Shown piece after piece: positions 37,027 to 45,750 of a DNA stretch of 64,000 bases. Within the stretch, counting starts at the first letter, position 1; every line of letters begins with the position of its first letter. A program made the translations under genes and the position numbers. The notes under the pieces were generated by a model. That model ran no database searches and was not told the origin of the DNA. It saw only the letters and a program-made list of their open reading frames with translations. The stretch is from Pedobacter sp. R20-19 (GTDB taxonomy: Bacteria; Bacteroidota; Bacteroidia; Sphingobacteriales; Sphingobacteriaceae), in contig NZ_JCKI01000001.1 of NCBI RefSeq assembly GCF_000708265.2, forward strand, positions 124,001 to 188,000. The letters run 5' to 3'.

Positions 37027-38670
37027 TTGAAAAAAACATACATCTTCCTATTTTTTATCTCGGCTGTATTTGCTTGTAAGAAAAAAAACAATACCCAAGC
37101 TCTTCCTAAAAACCAAAATTTTGAAATAGCAGAATCATTTTATTTTAAAAATAATGACTCTGCATTTTATTACTTCAACAAAGTAACTACTAGTGCTCAA
37201 GATAGCTTGCAAGTGGCTATGGCTTATAACTACATGGCAGTGATACAATCAGATGCCGGAGATTACTTTGGGGGGCAGGAAAGCTTAACATTATCATTAA
37301 GTTTCTTAAACGAAAAAAAACAAACAGATCTTGCCTGTCTTGCTTCTAATTATAATGAGCTGGGATTAAATAGTACATATTTCAAGAAATATACCGATGC
37401 CATAAATTATTATAATTTGGCACTAAAGTTTTGCAGAAATGAGGCCTATAGATTAAGATTCCTCAATAATAAGGCATTAGCTTATCAGAAAAGTGGGGTC
37501 TATTCAAACGCAATCGATATTTACAATGAAGTTTTAAGAAAAATCCGAGATAGGAAAGAATATGCAAGAACACTTTCTAATGAGGCTAAAACAAGATGGC
37601 TTCAAAATCCAAATTACAATCCAATAGCTAGCTTTCTAAAAGCTTTGTATATCCGTGAGAAAATCAATGATCAGTGGGGGCAAAACTCAAGTTACGCACA
37701 TCTTGCAGATTATTATATCAAAAAGCAACCAGATTCCGCATTTATTTACGCGCAAAAGATGTATTTAATTGCGACAAAACTTAATAGCCCTGACGATCGG
37801 CTCGAAGCACTCCAGAAATTAATCAAACTTAGCCCGGCTGCAACGACAAAACTATATTTTGAAGAATATCAGAAAATTGACGACAGTTTGCAAACCGCAC
37901 GTAGTGCTGCCAAAAACCAGTTTGCACTGATCCGTTACGACACAGAAAAAAGTAAGGCCGATAATTTGGTGCTGCAAAAAGACAATGAAGGCAAAAGGTA
38001 TCAGATCATCATACTTACTATAGGTATCCTTTTAATCATTATCGCCGGTACCCTTTGGTATAAAAAAAGAAAACAACGATTAGAGCTCGAAGCTCAAAAC
38101 ACCATCCGCGAAAATAAACTCAAAACCTCTCAAAAAGTGCATGATGTGGTTGCCAATGGATTGTACAGGATCATGAGTAAACTTGATAATCAGGAAACCC
38201 TAAAATACAATCCTATTGTTAATGAAATAGAAGAACTTTATGAGCAATCACGTGATCTCTCTTATGAAAAACCACAATCCAAAAACCAGGACTTTCACGA
38301 CCATATATCCGAGCTGTTAAAATCTTTCGCTTCCGAAAACACAAGGGTAATATTGGTCGGGAATTCGGCTGCATTATGGGAAAAAGTTTCCGAACAGGCC
38401 AAAGATGAAATAGCGCACATCCTTCAGGAGCTGATGGTTAATATGGGCAAGCACAGCCAGGCCAGCGATGTGGTGATCAAATTTGAACAGGTGCGGCAAA
38501 AAATAAACATTTATTATACTGATAACGGCATTGGCATTACAGGTAAGCCACAACCCAAAAATGGTTTAACCAATACGGGTTCCCGTATTGATGCCATTGG
38601 TGGTACCATTACCTTTGATACTAAAGTTGAAAAGGGGCTTAAAATCCAAATCTCTTTTCCGGTTTCCTAA
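37027..38670 (+). CDS. TPR-containing membrane sensor histidine kinase
   Basis: The 547-residue protein has a lipoprotein-type signal (MKKTYIFLFFISAVFAC), an exported TPR region (about 25-300), a transmembrane helix (about 326-346, YQIIILTIGILLIIIAGTLWY), a short H-box segment SQKVHDVVANGLYRIMSKL with the putative phospho-His near residue 372, and a HATPase_c domain (about 440-547, ELMVNMGKHSQASDVVIKF, YTDNGIGI). This is the NarX/DesK-type kinase layout of Bacteroidota. The start is TTG at 37027: a stop lies 13 bp upstream in frame and no ATG gives the signal peptide. A perfect TATATTTG box is at 36998-37005. It ends 10 bp before the response regulator gene. Confidence 0.88.
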   Translation: MKKTYIFLFFISAVFACKKKNNTQALPKNQNFEIAESFYFKNNDSAFYYFNKVTTSAQDSLQVAMAYNYMAVIQSDAGDYFGGQESLTLSLSFLNEKKQTDLACLASNYNELGLNSTYFKKYTDAINYYNLALKFCRNEAYRLRFLNNKALAYQKSGVYSNAIDIYNEVLRKIRDRKEYARTLSNEAKTRWLQNPNYNPIASFLKALYIREKINDQWGQNSSYAHLADYYIKKQPDSAFIYAQKMYLIATKLNSPDDRLEALQKLIKLSPAATTKLYFEEYQKIDDSLQTARSAAKNQFALIRYDTEKSKADNLVLQKDNEGKRYQIIILTIGILLIIIAGTLWYKKRKQRLELEAQNTIRENKLKTSQKVHDVVANGLYRIMSKLDNQETLKYNPIVNEIEELYEQSRDLSYEKPQSKNQDFHDHISELLKSFASENTRVILVGNSAALWEKVSEQAKDEIAHILQELMVNMGKHSQASDVVIKFEQVRQKINIYYTDNGIGITGKPQPKNGLTNTGSRIDAIGGTITFDTKVEKGLKIQISFPVS

Positions 38671-38680
38671 TTGTATAAAT

Positions 38681-39346
38681 ATGTTTAAAAGAATACTTAT
38701 TGCCGAAGATCAAGAAACACAGAATATTTCGCTACAAACAACCTTAGCTGATCTGAGTATAAAAAAACCCGAATACGTTTATTATTGTGATGATGCACTT
38801 ACCTGGATAAAAAATTCTATCAGAGCAGAACAGCCTTATGACTTGCTAGTTACTGATCTCTCCTTTGTAGAAGACCATAATAAACAAAGAATTGCGGGTG
38901 GTGTTGAACTTATACAAGCTGCGAAAAAAGTACAACCCAGTTTAAAAATCCTGGTATTTTCTGTCGAAAATAAATCTGCTGTAATCGACATGTTATTTAA
39001 AGAACTGCATATTGATGGTTATGTGCGAAAAGCCCGTCATGATGCTCAATACTTAAAACTGGCCTTAACCGCTATCTATAATGATAAAAAATACCTTTCG
39101 CCCGATTTAAAACTGGCCAGAAAAGAAAATAATTCACACGATTTTACAGAGCTGGATATTGCCATTATCTCTCAATTGGTTGATGGTACACCTCAAAAAA
39201 ATATTCCTTATTACCTGCAGGAAAACAATATTAAACCATCTGGCCTCAGCAGCATCGAAAAACGCCTTAACCTGATGAAGGAAGTACTTGGCTTTTCTAA
39301 AAACGAACAACTCATCGCTTACTGTAAAGACATGGGGATTATTTGA
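38681..39346 (+). CDS. NarL/LuxR-like response regulator
   Basis: The 221-residue product (ATG 38681) has a receiver domain (about 3-130, with ILIAEDQE and the phosphoacceptor Asp in LLVTDLSF near residue 60) and a C-terminal domain (about 150-221) that reads as a LuxR/GerE-type helix-turn-helix (FTELDIAIISQLVDGTPQKNI, then IEKRLNLMKEVLGF), though its middle is slightly longer than usual. It is the cognate partner of the kinase just upstream. Four of the six shared operator modules lie within 20 kb of it, so it is the best candidate activator for them. Confidence 0.87.
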   Translation: MFKRILIAEDQETQNISLQTTLADLSIKKPEYVYYCDDALTWIKNSIRAEQPYDLLVTDLSFVEDHNKQRIAGGVELIQAAKKVQPSLKILVFSVENKSAVIDMLFKELHIDGYVRKARHDAQYLKLALTAIYNDKKYLSPDLKLARKENNSHDFTELDIAIISQLVDGTPQKNIPYYLQENNIKPSGLSSIEKRLNLMKEVLGFSKNEQLIAYCKDMGII

Positions 39347-39505
39347 TGGGTCTTTTAGTCTTAGGTCTTCAGTCGGTAGCCATAAGTCAATTAACCTCGG
39401 GATGGTTCCTAATGCGTGTGTTCTTCGTCATAATGACAGGGAATTTTAAAGAACTGATAGGCCGCGAAGTATCCTCATCCAATAGCTATCGGTTGCGGGA
39501 AGGAT

Positions 39506-39549
39506 TTTTCAGCCGACAGCTTGCCCCAATTTTTGGGGAAGCAATCTTA
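39506..39549 (+). repeat. Interspersed intergenic repeat, copy 1
   Basis: A 44-bp segment with 40 identical positions to 41550-41593, containing TTTTCAGCCGACAGC and GAAGCAATCTTA. It belongs to a family of short imperfect palindromic repeats; related pieces with AAGATTGCTT occur at 39578 and 39806. The gap 39347-39981 is made mostly of this material and the operator at 39916; a 73-codon frame at 39343-39564 runs through the repeat and is not a gene. Confidence 0.7.
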
Positions 39550-39915
39550 ATACAGTCGCGATAACCCATAGTTGTAAGATTGCTTTGTCGTTCCTCCTCG
39601 CAAAGACGACCATTCTATATTGGATTCTGTCCAATGGTACCCTATTCGAAAAATCTGTAACGACATCATGAATTACACTGTTTTTAAAAACCTCAGTGTG
39701 CGCTGTAACATGCCGCTGTGATTCTCTGTGGTAAAAAAGCTAATGGTTTGATGTTTAGCATAAATAATCGCTAAGCTATCAACCATGAATTGTTAATCTA
39801 TCCTAAAGATTGCTTCGGCTCGCTCAGTCTGGCCTCGGTCTTGCATCCCATAGCCATCGGATAACGAAAACGGTTATGAACTAATGACCAATAAACTATT
39901 GACTAATGAACCAAT

Positions 39916-39960
39916 CTACGGTTTCCCGTAAGGATCCACCATATTCCTCTCCTACTTTTG
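39916..39960 (+). promoter_or_regulatory. Shared operator-promoter module, copy 4
   Basis: CTACGGTTTCCCGTAA (39916-39931) is followed after exactly 21 bp by TACTTTTG (39953-39960), a perfect TAnnTTTG box. One base of the left arm differs. The spacer TTTC and the flank GGA are the same as in copy 5. The YegP ATG is 21 bp beyond the box. Confidence 0.88.
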
Positions 39961-39981
39961 AGCAGCTAAAAAAACTTAACT

Positions 39982-40314
39982 ATGGGAAAATTTATCATAA
40001 CCAAAAGAACAAACGGCGAATACCAGTTTAATCTTGAGGCAGCAAACGGCAGGGTTATCCTCACCAGCGAGGGTTACACCACAAAAGCATCCTGCAATAA
40101 AGGAATTGAATCGGTTAAAACCAATGCGCCAATCGATACCAGATATGATAGAAAAGCCGCCAAAAACGGTTCATTCTATTTCAACCTTAAAGCCGCAAAT
40201 GGCGAAGTTATCGGCACCAGCCAAATGTACAGCACTGCCGAAACGCGTAATAACGGCATTGAATCCGTTAAAGAAACTGCGCCGAAGGCATCAATTACAG
40301 ATGAAACCATTTAA
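39982..40314 (+). CDS. yegP: YegP/DUF1508 family protein
   Basis: The 110-residue protein is a tandem of two DUF1508 repeats of about 48 residues: FIITKRTNGEYQFNLEAANG with ILTSEGYTTKASCNKGIESV, and DRKAAKNGSFYFNLKAANG with IGTSQMYSTAETRNNGIESV. Such proteins are small and cytoplasmic, and of unknown biochemical function. The stop overlaps the start of the nuclease gene (TAATG), so both are made from one mRNA driven by the module at 39916-39960. Confidence 0.9.
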   Translation: MGKFIITKRTNGEYQFNLEAANGRVILTSEGYTTKASCNKGIESVKTNAPIDTRYDRKAAKNGSFYFNLKAANGEVIGTSQMYSTAETRNNGIESVKETAPKASITDETI

Positions 40315-41390
40315 TGCAAAAAGTTATGGATCTTAAATTAAAGTTAGAACAACTCCACCAGCGGGTGGTCGGGTTAAAAGACCAGATCAATACCGAAGAA
40401 GCCACCAAAAATGCATTTGTGATGCCTTTTATTCAAATCCTTGGCTATGATATTTTTAATCCTACCGAGGTGATACCCGAACACATCTGCGATATCGGCA
40501 CCAAAAAAGGGGAGAAAGTAGATTACGTGATCCGTAAAAACAATGAGCCTATCCTCATTTTCGAATGTAAACATTGGAAAGAAAGTGCCGATGCACACAA
40601 CTCGCAGTTGCACCGCTACTACCACGTTTCTAAGGCTAGGTTTGGCGTATTAACTAATGGTACGGTTTACAACTTTTACGCCGATCTGGAAAAACCGAAT
40701 GTTATGGATGAGAAACCTTTCCTCACCATCGATATCGAAGACCTGAAAGATAATGCCATTAAGATTCTCGAAAGTTTTACCAAAAACGAATATAATTTAG
40801 AAACGATCCTGGATTCGGCCGAAGGTTTGAAATACATCAAAGCCATTAGGAAGGAATTTGAAAAAGAGATCGACAATCCTTCTGATGAAATGGTAAAATT
40901 ATTGGTGAACCGGTTTTTCGATAAACCACTCACCGCAAACCGAATGATCGCTTTTAAAGAATACGCCAAAAAAGCCCTGGCCATTTCCATTAACGAATCG
41001 ATCAGCGACCGTTTAAAATCGGCACTAAATATCAATGAGAAAATTGAGAAAAAGGAAGAGGGTAAAGCAATTGCTGTTATAGAAGATCCTGATACATCAA
41101 AAATTGTTACCACAGAGGAAGAACTGGAAGCTTTCCAGATTGTTAAAGCCATATTGCGTGAAAAAATCCCTTCAGCACGGATTGCCGCCCGCGATACGCA
41201 ATCTTACTTTGGCGTATTGTTAGATGATAATAACCGCAAACCCATCTGCAGGTTCCACTTTAATACCGCCAATAAATACCTCGAAACTTTTCAGAACGGA
41301 AAGGATGCAGGCGAGAAAAAACAGTTGTTTAACCTCGATGAGCTTTATAACTATAGGGATCAGCTGCATCAAACCATAGCAAATTATTAA
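40314..41390 (+). CDS. Stand-alone PD-(D/E)XK nuclease (type I HsdR N-terminal-like)
   Basis: The 358-residue product has an HsdR-N-like nuclease domain (about 15-160): FVMPFIQILGYDIFNP, the catalytic Asp in EKVDYVIRK near residue 70 and ECK in ILIFECKHW (Glu84, Lys86). Residues 165-260 are helical, and the C-terminal 100 residues (VKAILREKIPSARIAARDTQSYFGVLL) form a second conserved alpha/beta part. There is no helicase motor and no methylase or specificity gene nearby, so it is not part of a type I system. The gene overlaps yegP by one base. ATG 40326 is an alternative start. A DNA-cleaving role is inferred from the active-site residues. Confidence 0.85.
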   Translation: MQKVMDLKLKLEQLHQRVVGLKDQINTEEATKNAFVMPFIQILGYDIFNPTEVIPEHICDIGTKKGEKVDYVIRKNNEPILIFECKHWKESADAHNSQLHRYYHVSKARFGVLTNGTVYNFYADLEKPNVMDEKPFLTIDIEDLKDNAIKILESFTKNEYNLETILDSAEGLKYIKAIRKEFEKEIDNPSDEMVKLLVNRFFDKPLTANRMIAFKEYAKKALAISINESISDRLKSALNINEKIEKKEEGKAIAVIEDPDTSKIVTTEEELEAFQIVKAILREKIPSARIAARDTQSYFGVLLDDNNRKPICRFHFNTANKYLETFQNGKDAGEKKQLFNLDELYNYRDQLHQTIANY

Positions 41391-41420
41391 TTAAACGCTC
41401 CACGCTCGCAAAAATGCAGG

Positions 41421-41460
41421 GGTTGCTTTTTGGTCTGTTTTGGGAGCAGACCGGGCAACC
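41421..41460 (+). terminator. Terminator of the YegP-nuclease operon
   Basis: GGTTGC/GCAACC and GGTCTG/CAGACC form a two-part stem 30 bp after the nuclease stop, ending near a CATTTTAAA tail. The T-run is weak. Confidence 0.6.
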
Positions 41461-41549
41461 GCTCATTTTAAACACGCAAACGCTCAGCGATTTGTCCTCA
41501 TAAGGGATAATTTATTGTATAAAAATTGCTAGAAATGAAAGTGGAGGCT

Positions 41550-41593
41550 TTTTCAGCCGACAGCCTGCCCCGATTTTCGGCGAAGCAATCTTA
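41550..41593 (+). repeat. Interspersed intergenic repeat, copy 2
   Basis: Second copy of the 44-bp repeat (4 mismatches to 39506-39549). It is followed by AAGATTTCTTCGTGCTTCAGCAATGAC, a piece inverse to the GAAGCAATCTT end, and by a further fragment near 41786-41834 (GTCATTTCGGCC...GGAGCAATCTGC). The gap 41391-42021 contains the terminator, these repeats and the operator module, and no gene. Confidence 0.7.
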
Positions 41594-41956
41594 CAACGAT
41601 CGCTACTAGCGTGCACTTTAAGATTTCTTCGTGCTTCAGCAATGACAACCTTTCTCATAAGATCTGTAAATGGTAACGGATTCGAAGGATCTTTTATAAC
41701 GATTAACAACCAGCATGTTCGTTATTTCTAACCATATAAGAAATATAAGATCATTTAAGCTTGCGAAACCCTCACCGATCATCGTCATTTCGGCCGTAAC
41801 CTGTCCCGAATATTCGGGAGTGGAGCAATCTGCTGAGAAAATATAGCCATACTTCTTTTGCTGTTCATATGATTTAAGTTTTGTTTAACTGTTTGATATT
41901 TAGCGTTTTTTAATATCTGCTTAGATTGCCAGGATCATGAAAAATAGTTTTTTATG

Positions 41957-42001
41957 TTACGGTTTCCCGTAAGGAAAGCCCTCTTAATCAGGGTATTTTT
42001 G
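41957..42001 (+). promoter_or_regulatory. Shared operator-promoter module, copy 5
   Basis: The perfect palindrome TTACGGTTTCCCGTAA (41957-41972) is followed after 21 bp by TATTTTTG (41994-42001), a perfect TAnnTTTG box. The ATG of the first gene is 20 bp downstream. It is expected to drive the DUF6804, coiled-coil and VWA genes and possibly the second nuclease pair. Confidence 0.9.
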
Positions 42002-42021
42002 AATCATTAAACTACAATAAA

Positions 42022-42465
42022 ATGCTCACGAAGGATCCGGTTAAACCATCAGTTGCAAAAAAAGGTAAGCACAATAGCAGTGTAATGCTGCCATGGGTTG
42101 TAAGTGCTATTTGTGCCATAGCCTGTTTTCTTGCCATATTAAGATTACCAATTGAATATTACACCTTTCTCCGCACCATCATTTCGTTAGGGGCATTGAT
42201 ATTCATTTATAGCTGGATCAAACAAAAAAATTATGCCTTAGTCATCATTTTTGTTCTCGTACTCATCCTTTTTAATCCCCTATTCCCCATTTACCTGCAT
42301 CGGAAAAGCATCTGGATCCCACTGGATATCATCACCGGACTCTTGTTTTTACTTATTGCTTTTTATAAGAAAAGTGAACCTGTAAAACAAGACGAAAAAG
42401 CGACTGAAATTTTACCCGTTCAAAAAACATACGCCAGAGACCGCATGGTTTCGGCAAAAAGATAA
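42022..42465 (+). CDS. DUF6804-like small membrane protein
   Basis: The 147-residue protein has a basic N-terminus (about 20 residues) and four hydrophobic helices (about 24-41, 48-66, 71-86 and 98-114), then a charged tail. The segment FNPLFPIYLHRKSIWIPLDIITG matches the N-P-x-x-P ... R-x-x-W-x-x-x-D signature I associate with DUF6804. The function is unknown. It is the first gene of the operon with the coiled-coil membrane protein (41-bp gap) and the VWA protein. Confidence 0.75.
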   Translation: MLTKDPVKPSVAKKGKHNSSVMLPWVVSAICAIACFLAILRLPIEYYTFLRTIISLGALIFIYSWIKQKNYALVIIFVLVLILFNPLFPIYLHRKSIWIPLDIITGLLFLLIAFYKKSEPVKQDEKATEILPVQKTYARDRMVSAKR

Positions 42466-42506
42466 ATACAAAAATCACCTTATCAATCACCCCAAAACTT
42501 AATGTT

Positions 42507-43838
42507 ATGATTGCCCAAATAGAAGAATTTTTTAACCCAAAAACAGCCGATCCGCCTCAGGATGAAAATGTGGCGATCAAGGAGCCTGTTATCGAAGAAA
42601 CCGAGGAAGTAAGAAAAAGAACTTACCACGAAGCCGGCTTTAGGGACGGATCGCGAAACAGTGGTAGTCCACTGGCGCTTTCGATATGTTTGAACGCCAT
42701 TTACGCAAGGTTTCAAAACGAAGAAAAAGAACTGGTAGAAAAACAGCAGCAGGCTAAAGAGCCTTACATTAATGAGCAGAAAAGTAAGGAAACCGAAATC
42801 AAAACACTGGTCATCAGTAAAGAAAGTAAAGAACAGCAGATTAACAAAGTAGAAACCAATATCAGGGCGGTAAAAGATCATATTGAAGCGCTAAAATTCG
42901 AAATCAACGACTTGCCCCGGAATCCGGAGAAATACCACATCAGTGCTTCAAAAGGGGCTTCAGGCAAATTCTGGATCGGTTTGATCATCCTGATGCCTTT
43001 AAGCCTGTATTTATTTACTTTTTATATCTCCACTTCTTATTCTGCCTTTTTTAAACTGCTAGATGCGAATAGTGTTACCGTTGTGATGAACATTCTTGAC
43101 GCAAAAGCTTTTGAAAAAGCCTGGAAGGATGGTTCGCTGGAAGGTTTATTTGTCACCTTTATCCCTTTTGTGTTCCTGGGTTTGGGTTATTTGATCCACA
43201 TGTTCGGTGAGGTTAAAAGCAAATGGAACTATTTCAAAATCGGACTCCTTTTTACCATATCCCTTTTATTTGATGCGATACTGGCTTACCAAATCGAAGA
43301 GAAGATTTATGAACTCAATAGAACTGCAGATGATGACAAATTTGGAATTCTCGTGGCCTTTGGCAAAATCCAGTTCTGGGGAATCATCTTTGCGGGTTTT
43401 GTGGTGTACCTCATCTGGGGCGTAGTGTTCGATTTTATCATGAAAGAACACCGCGAGAAAGACAAAATCAAACATGAACAGCTGCGAAGGAAAAAAGACA
43501 TCCAGATCCATCAGGACAAGATAAGCGATATTGAAATTCAAAAAGCAAAATTGATAGAAGAACTTAATACATTCAAAACAGATTCAGTTGCAGCTCAAGA
43601 TCGGGTTAAAGCACTTCAAAGCATTATTGATGCGGTGATTATTCCCACTAAAGAGTATGTGTTATATGCTTCAGAATATATGCAGGGCTGGATTACCTTC
43701 GTTAACGAAAAACTGCGCATTTCGCAACATGAAAAAGTTGTTCTTCAAAGTGAATGTATGGAGAGTTATCACGAAAACCTTAAAAAGGTTGGAGCCAGTG
43801 AAGATGCGCAAAATGCTGTTTACGTCACTACTTTATAA
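42507..43838 (+). CDS. Coiled-coil polytopic membrane protein
   Basis: The 443-residue product has a long N-terminal coiled coil (about 66-135), four hydrophobic segments (about 152-172, 210-232, 240-262, 290-310) and a second coiled coil (about 315-375) before a C-terminal soluble part. Both coiled coils are likely cytoplasmic, so the protein could scaffold a cytoplasmic assembly at the membrane. I do not recognise a family. It lies between the DUF6804 and VWA genes (12-bp gap to the latter). A link to the tubulin/actin operon is suggested by the shared promoter module only. Confidence 0.75.
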   Translation: MIAQIEEFFNPKTADPPQDENVAIKEPVIEETEEVRKRTYHEAGFRDGSRNSGSPLALSICLNAIYARFQNEEKELVEKQQQAKEPYINEQKSKETEIKTLVISKESKEQQINKVETNIRAVKDHIEALKFEINDLPRNPEKYHISASKGASGKFWIGLIILMPLSLYLFTFYISTSYSAFFKLLDANSVTVVMNILDAKAFEKAWKDGSLEGLFVTFIPFVFLGLGYLIHMFGEVKSKWNYFKIGLLFTISLLFDAILAYQIEEKIYELNRTADDDKFGILVAFGKIQFWGIIFAGFVVYLIWGVVFDFIMKEHREKDKIKHEQLRRKKDIQIHQDKISDIEIQKAKLIEELNTFKTDSVAAQDRVKALQSIIDAVIIPTKEYVLYASEYMQGWITFVNEKLRISQHEKVVLQSECMESYHENLKKVGASEDAQNAVYVTTL

Positions 43839-43850
43839 CCACCAGCCATT

Positions 43851-44711
43851 ATGAAACAAACATTCCTAAACTTATTGCTGTCGCTCTTCATTACAGCCGC
43901 TTTTGCGAAAGAGGCTAACGCCCAGTCAGTGCAACAAAATCTCAATATTAGCTTTTTACTGGATTTATCTGATCGGATCGATCCTAAAAAGAACCCCGGA
44001 ATTTACCAACGCGACCTGCAATATATCAAATCAGTACAAAGAGCTTTTATTAACCATGTAAAGGGAAAAAAGATGCTCCTGTTAAAAGACCAGATGCAAG
44101 TTTTCTTTAATCCTTTGCCCAATATCCCCAATATCAATGAGCTAAGTGAACAATTAAAGGTCGATTTCAATCCTAAAACCAGTAAAAAGGATTTCCTGAA
44201 TATAGAAAAGGTTTATACCGATAACCCTGCTAAAATTTACCAGCGCGCTATTAAAGATGGAAATTATGTGGGCTCCGATATTTGGAAGTTTTTTAAAAAC
44301 AACGTTCGCGAATATTGCATTAAACCCCAGCATCGGAATATTTTAGTGATATTAACGGATGGCTATATGTACTATAAAGACAGCAAAATTGAAGAAGCCG
44401 GTAAAAGTTCTTACATCACTCCACAATTTCTGAATTTGAAAAAGCTCACCACTGCCAGTTACCAAAGCATTATGAAGCAAAAGAATCTTGGTTTTATTCC
44501 ATTCCCTTATAACTTAAAAGACCTCGAAATTGTGGTATTAGGCATTAATCCTTCCATTAAAAATCCTTATGAAGAAGATGTGATTAAACAATACTGGGCA
44601 GATTGGTTTAAAGCCATGAAGGTAAAAAAGTTTGAACTTCGAATAACCGATTTGCCTTCCAGCCTGGAACCTGTAATTAACAATTTCATTCAGGGAAGCC
44701 ACAAACCATAA
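43851..44711 (+). CDS. Exported VWA-like protein
   Basis: The 286-residue protein has a signal peptide (cleavage near ANAQS). The mature part starts with ISFLLDLSDRID, a D-x-S-x-x version of the MIDAS motif, and the central strand NILVILTDGYMYY carries the second MIDAS-type Asp, as in von Willebrand factor A folds. The first motif ends in Asp-Arg instead of Ser-Met/Ser, and one metal ligand may therefore be lost. It would act in the periplasm as a metal-dependent adhesion or assembly factor. It closes the operon driven by the module at 41957-42001. Confidence 0.78.
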   Translation: MKQTFLNLLLSLFITAAFAKEANAQSVQQNLNISFLLDLSDRIDPKKNPGIYQRDLQYIKSVQRAFINHVKGKKMLLLKDQMQVFFNPLPNIPNINELSEQLKVDFNPKTSKKDFLNIEKVYTDNPAKIYQRAIKDGNYVGSDIWKFFKNNVREYCIKPQHRNILVILTDGYMYYKDSKIEEAGKSSYITPQFLNLKKLTTASYQSIMKQKNLGFIPFPYNLKDLEIVVLGINPSIKNPYEEDVIKQYWADWFKAMKVKKFELRITDLPSSLEPVINNFIQGSHKP

Positions 44712-44802
44712 TTAAAATCATCACTATTTTTTATATTTAATTTAATCATCCATTTATAAACAAGTAGTTAAAACATAAAATTTTCATCAATCATCCCTCA
44801 AC

Positions 44803-45015
44803 ATGAAAACACTCTCCCTACTCATCTTCTTCTTCGCTAGCATGATTACCTGCAAAGAAACCACTACGGTATACATCTGTAACAGTCCTGGTGCTAAAAA
44901 ATACCACAACACCTCTAATTGTCGTGGTTTAAGTAATTGTACTTATAAAATTGTGAAAGTAGATATCGAAAAAGCCAAAAAAGAAGGCAAAACATTATGC
45001 GGCTGGGAAAAGTAA
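44803..45015 (+). CDS. Small secreted Cys/His-rich protein (paralogue)
   Basis: The 70-residue protein is a paralogue of the product of 199-408. It has a hydrophobic start (MKTLSLLIFFFASMITC) with a possible lipidation Cys17, the KYHNTSNCRGLSNC motif and the final GKTLCGWEK. It overlaps the thermonuclease gene by 19 bp, even more than in the first pair. It lies 91 bp after the VWA gene, with no own module promoter, so it may be transcribed from 41957-42001. Confidence 0.75.
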   Translation: MKTLSLLIFFFASMITCKETTTVYICNSPGAKKYHNTSNCRGLSNCTYKIVKVDIEKAKKEGKTLCGWEK

Positions 45016-45521
45016 GCCTGCTGCTGTTGTTGCTCACGCTTCAGTCTTGCTTCATCCAGCCAGCTGGAGATAAGAGCATCAATTATAGTCATCTGGTTTT
45101 TTCGGCTAAGGTCATCCGCATTTTAGATGGCGATACCATGGAGGTATTGTATCAGGACCACCCTATTAAAATCCGTTTGGCACATATCGATTGCCCCGAA
45201 AAACGTGGCCACCAGCCTTTTGGTACCCAAGCCAAACAGGCCCTTTCTGATTTATGTTTCGGGCAAATGGTAACGGTGCAGGGCCAAAAATACGACCGCT
45301 ATAAAAGACTGATTGCTGTAGTGATTAACGATAAAAAACAGGTGCTTAATCAGGAAATGCTTAAAATGGGCATGGCCTGGCATTTTAAAAAGTACTCCAG
45401 CGACCTACTTTATACGCAGTTGGAGATAAACGCAAGGAAAAATAAAATAGGCTTATGGCAGGATAGCACAGCAGTAGCGCCATGGGAGTGGAGAGAAACG
45501 AAGCATAGTTTGGCGAAGTAA
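44997..45521 (+). CDS. Staphylococcal-nuclease-like protein (paralogue)
   Basis: The 174-residue product has an N-terminal signal, probably a lipoprotein one (MRLGKVSLLLLLLTLQSC, Cys18), and an SNase domain (about 34-168) with all landmark residues: ILDGDTMEV, IRLAHIDCPEKRG, DRYKRLIAVV and the C-terminal IGLWQDS. It is nearly the same as 396-911 over the nuclease domain, while the leader peptides differ, which is expected after an old duplication of the two-gene unit. It should be anchored at the envelope and cut nucleic acids outside the cytoplasm. Confidence 0.88.
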   Translation: MRLGKVSLLLLLLTLQSCFIQPAGDKSINYSHLVFSAKVIRILDGDTMEVLYQDHPIKIRLAHIDCPEKRGHQPFGTQAKQALSDLCFGQMVTVQGQKYDRYKRLIAVVINDKKQVLNQEMLKMGMAWHFKKYSSDLLYTQLEINARKNKIGLWQDSTAVAPWEWRETKHSLAK

Positions 45522-45750
45522 ACTAAAAATGATCGTTTCTTAGCTCAAATGTTACCTTTCAAGTTTATGAAAAGAATTGAAATGTTACAAAGAAGCAATG
45601 ACTTATATTTTTTAGGCAATAATAATCTAGTTATTAGACTTTTGTGTCTATTTCTTTTTTTCTAATCATCTGCATTACAGCCATTGCTCAAAGGCAAACA
45701 AAGTTGCATGTATAAGCTTAAAAAAAGATAGGCGCCCTGCTATCAAAACG

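Noticed and set aside
39343..39564. 73-codon frame after the response regulator
   Set aside because: It runs through an interspersed intergenic repeat and has no protein-like composition.
40314..41390. Type I restriction system
   Set aside because: Only an HsdR-N-like nuclease domain exists; helicase, HsdM and HsdS are missing.
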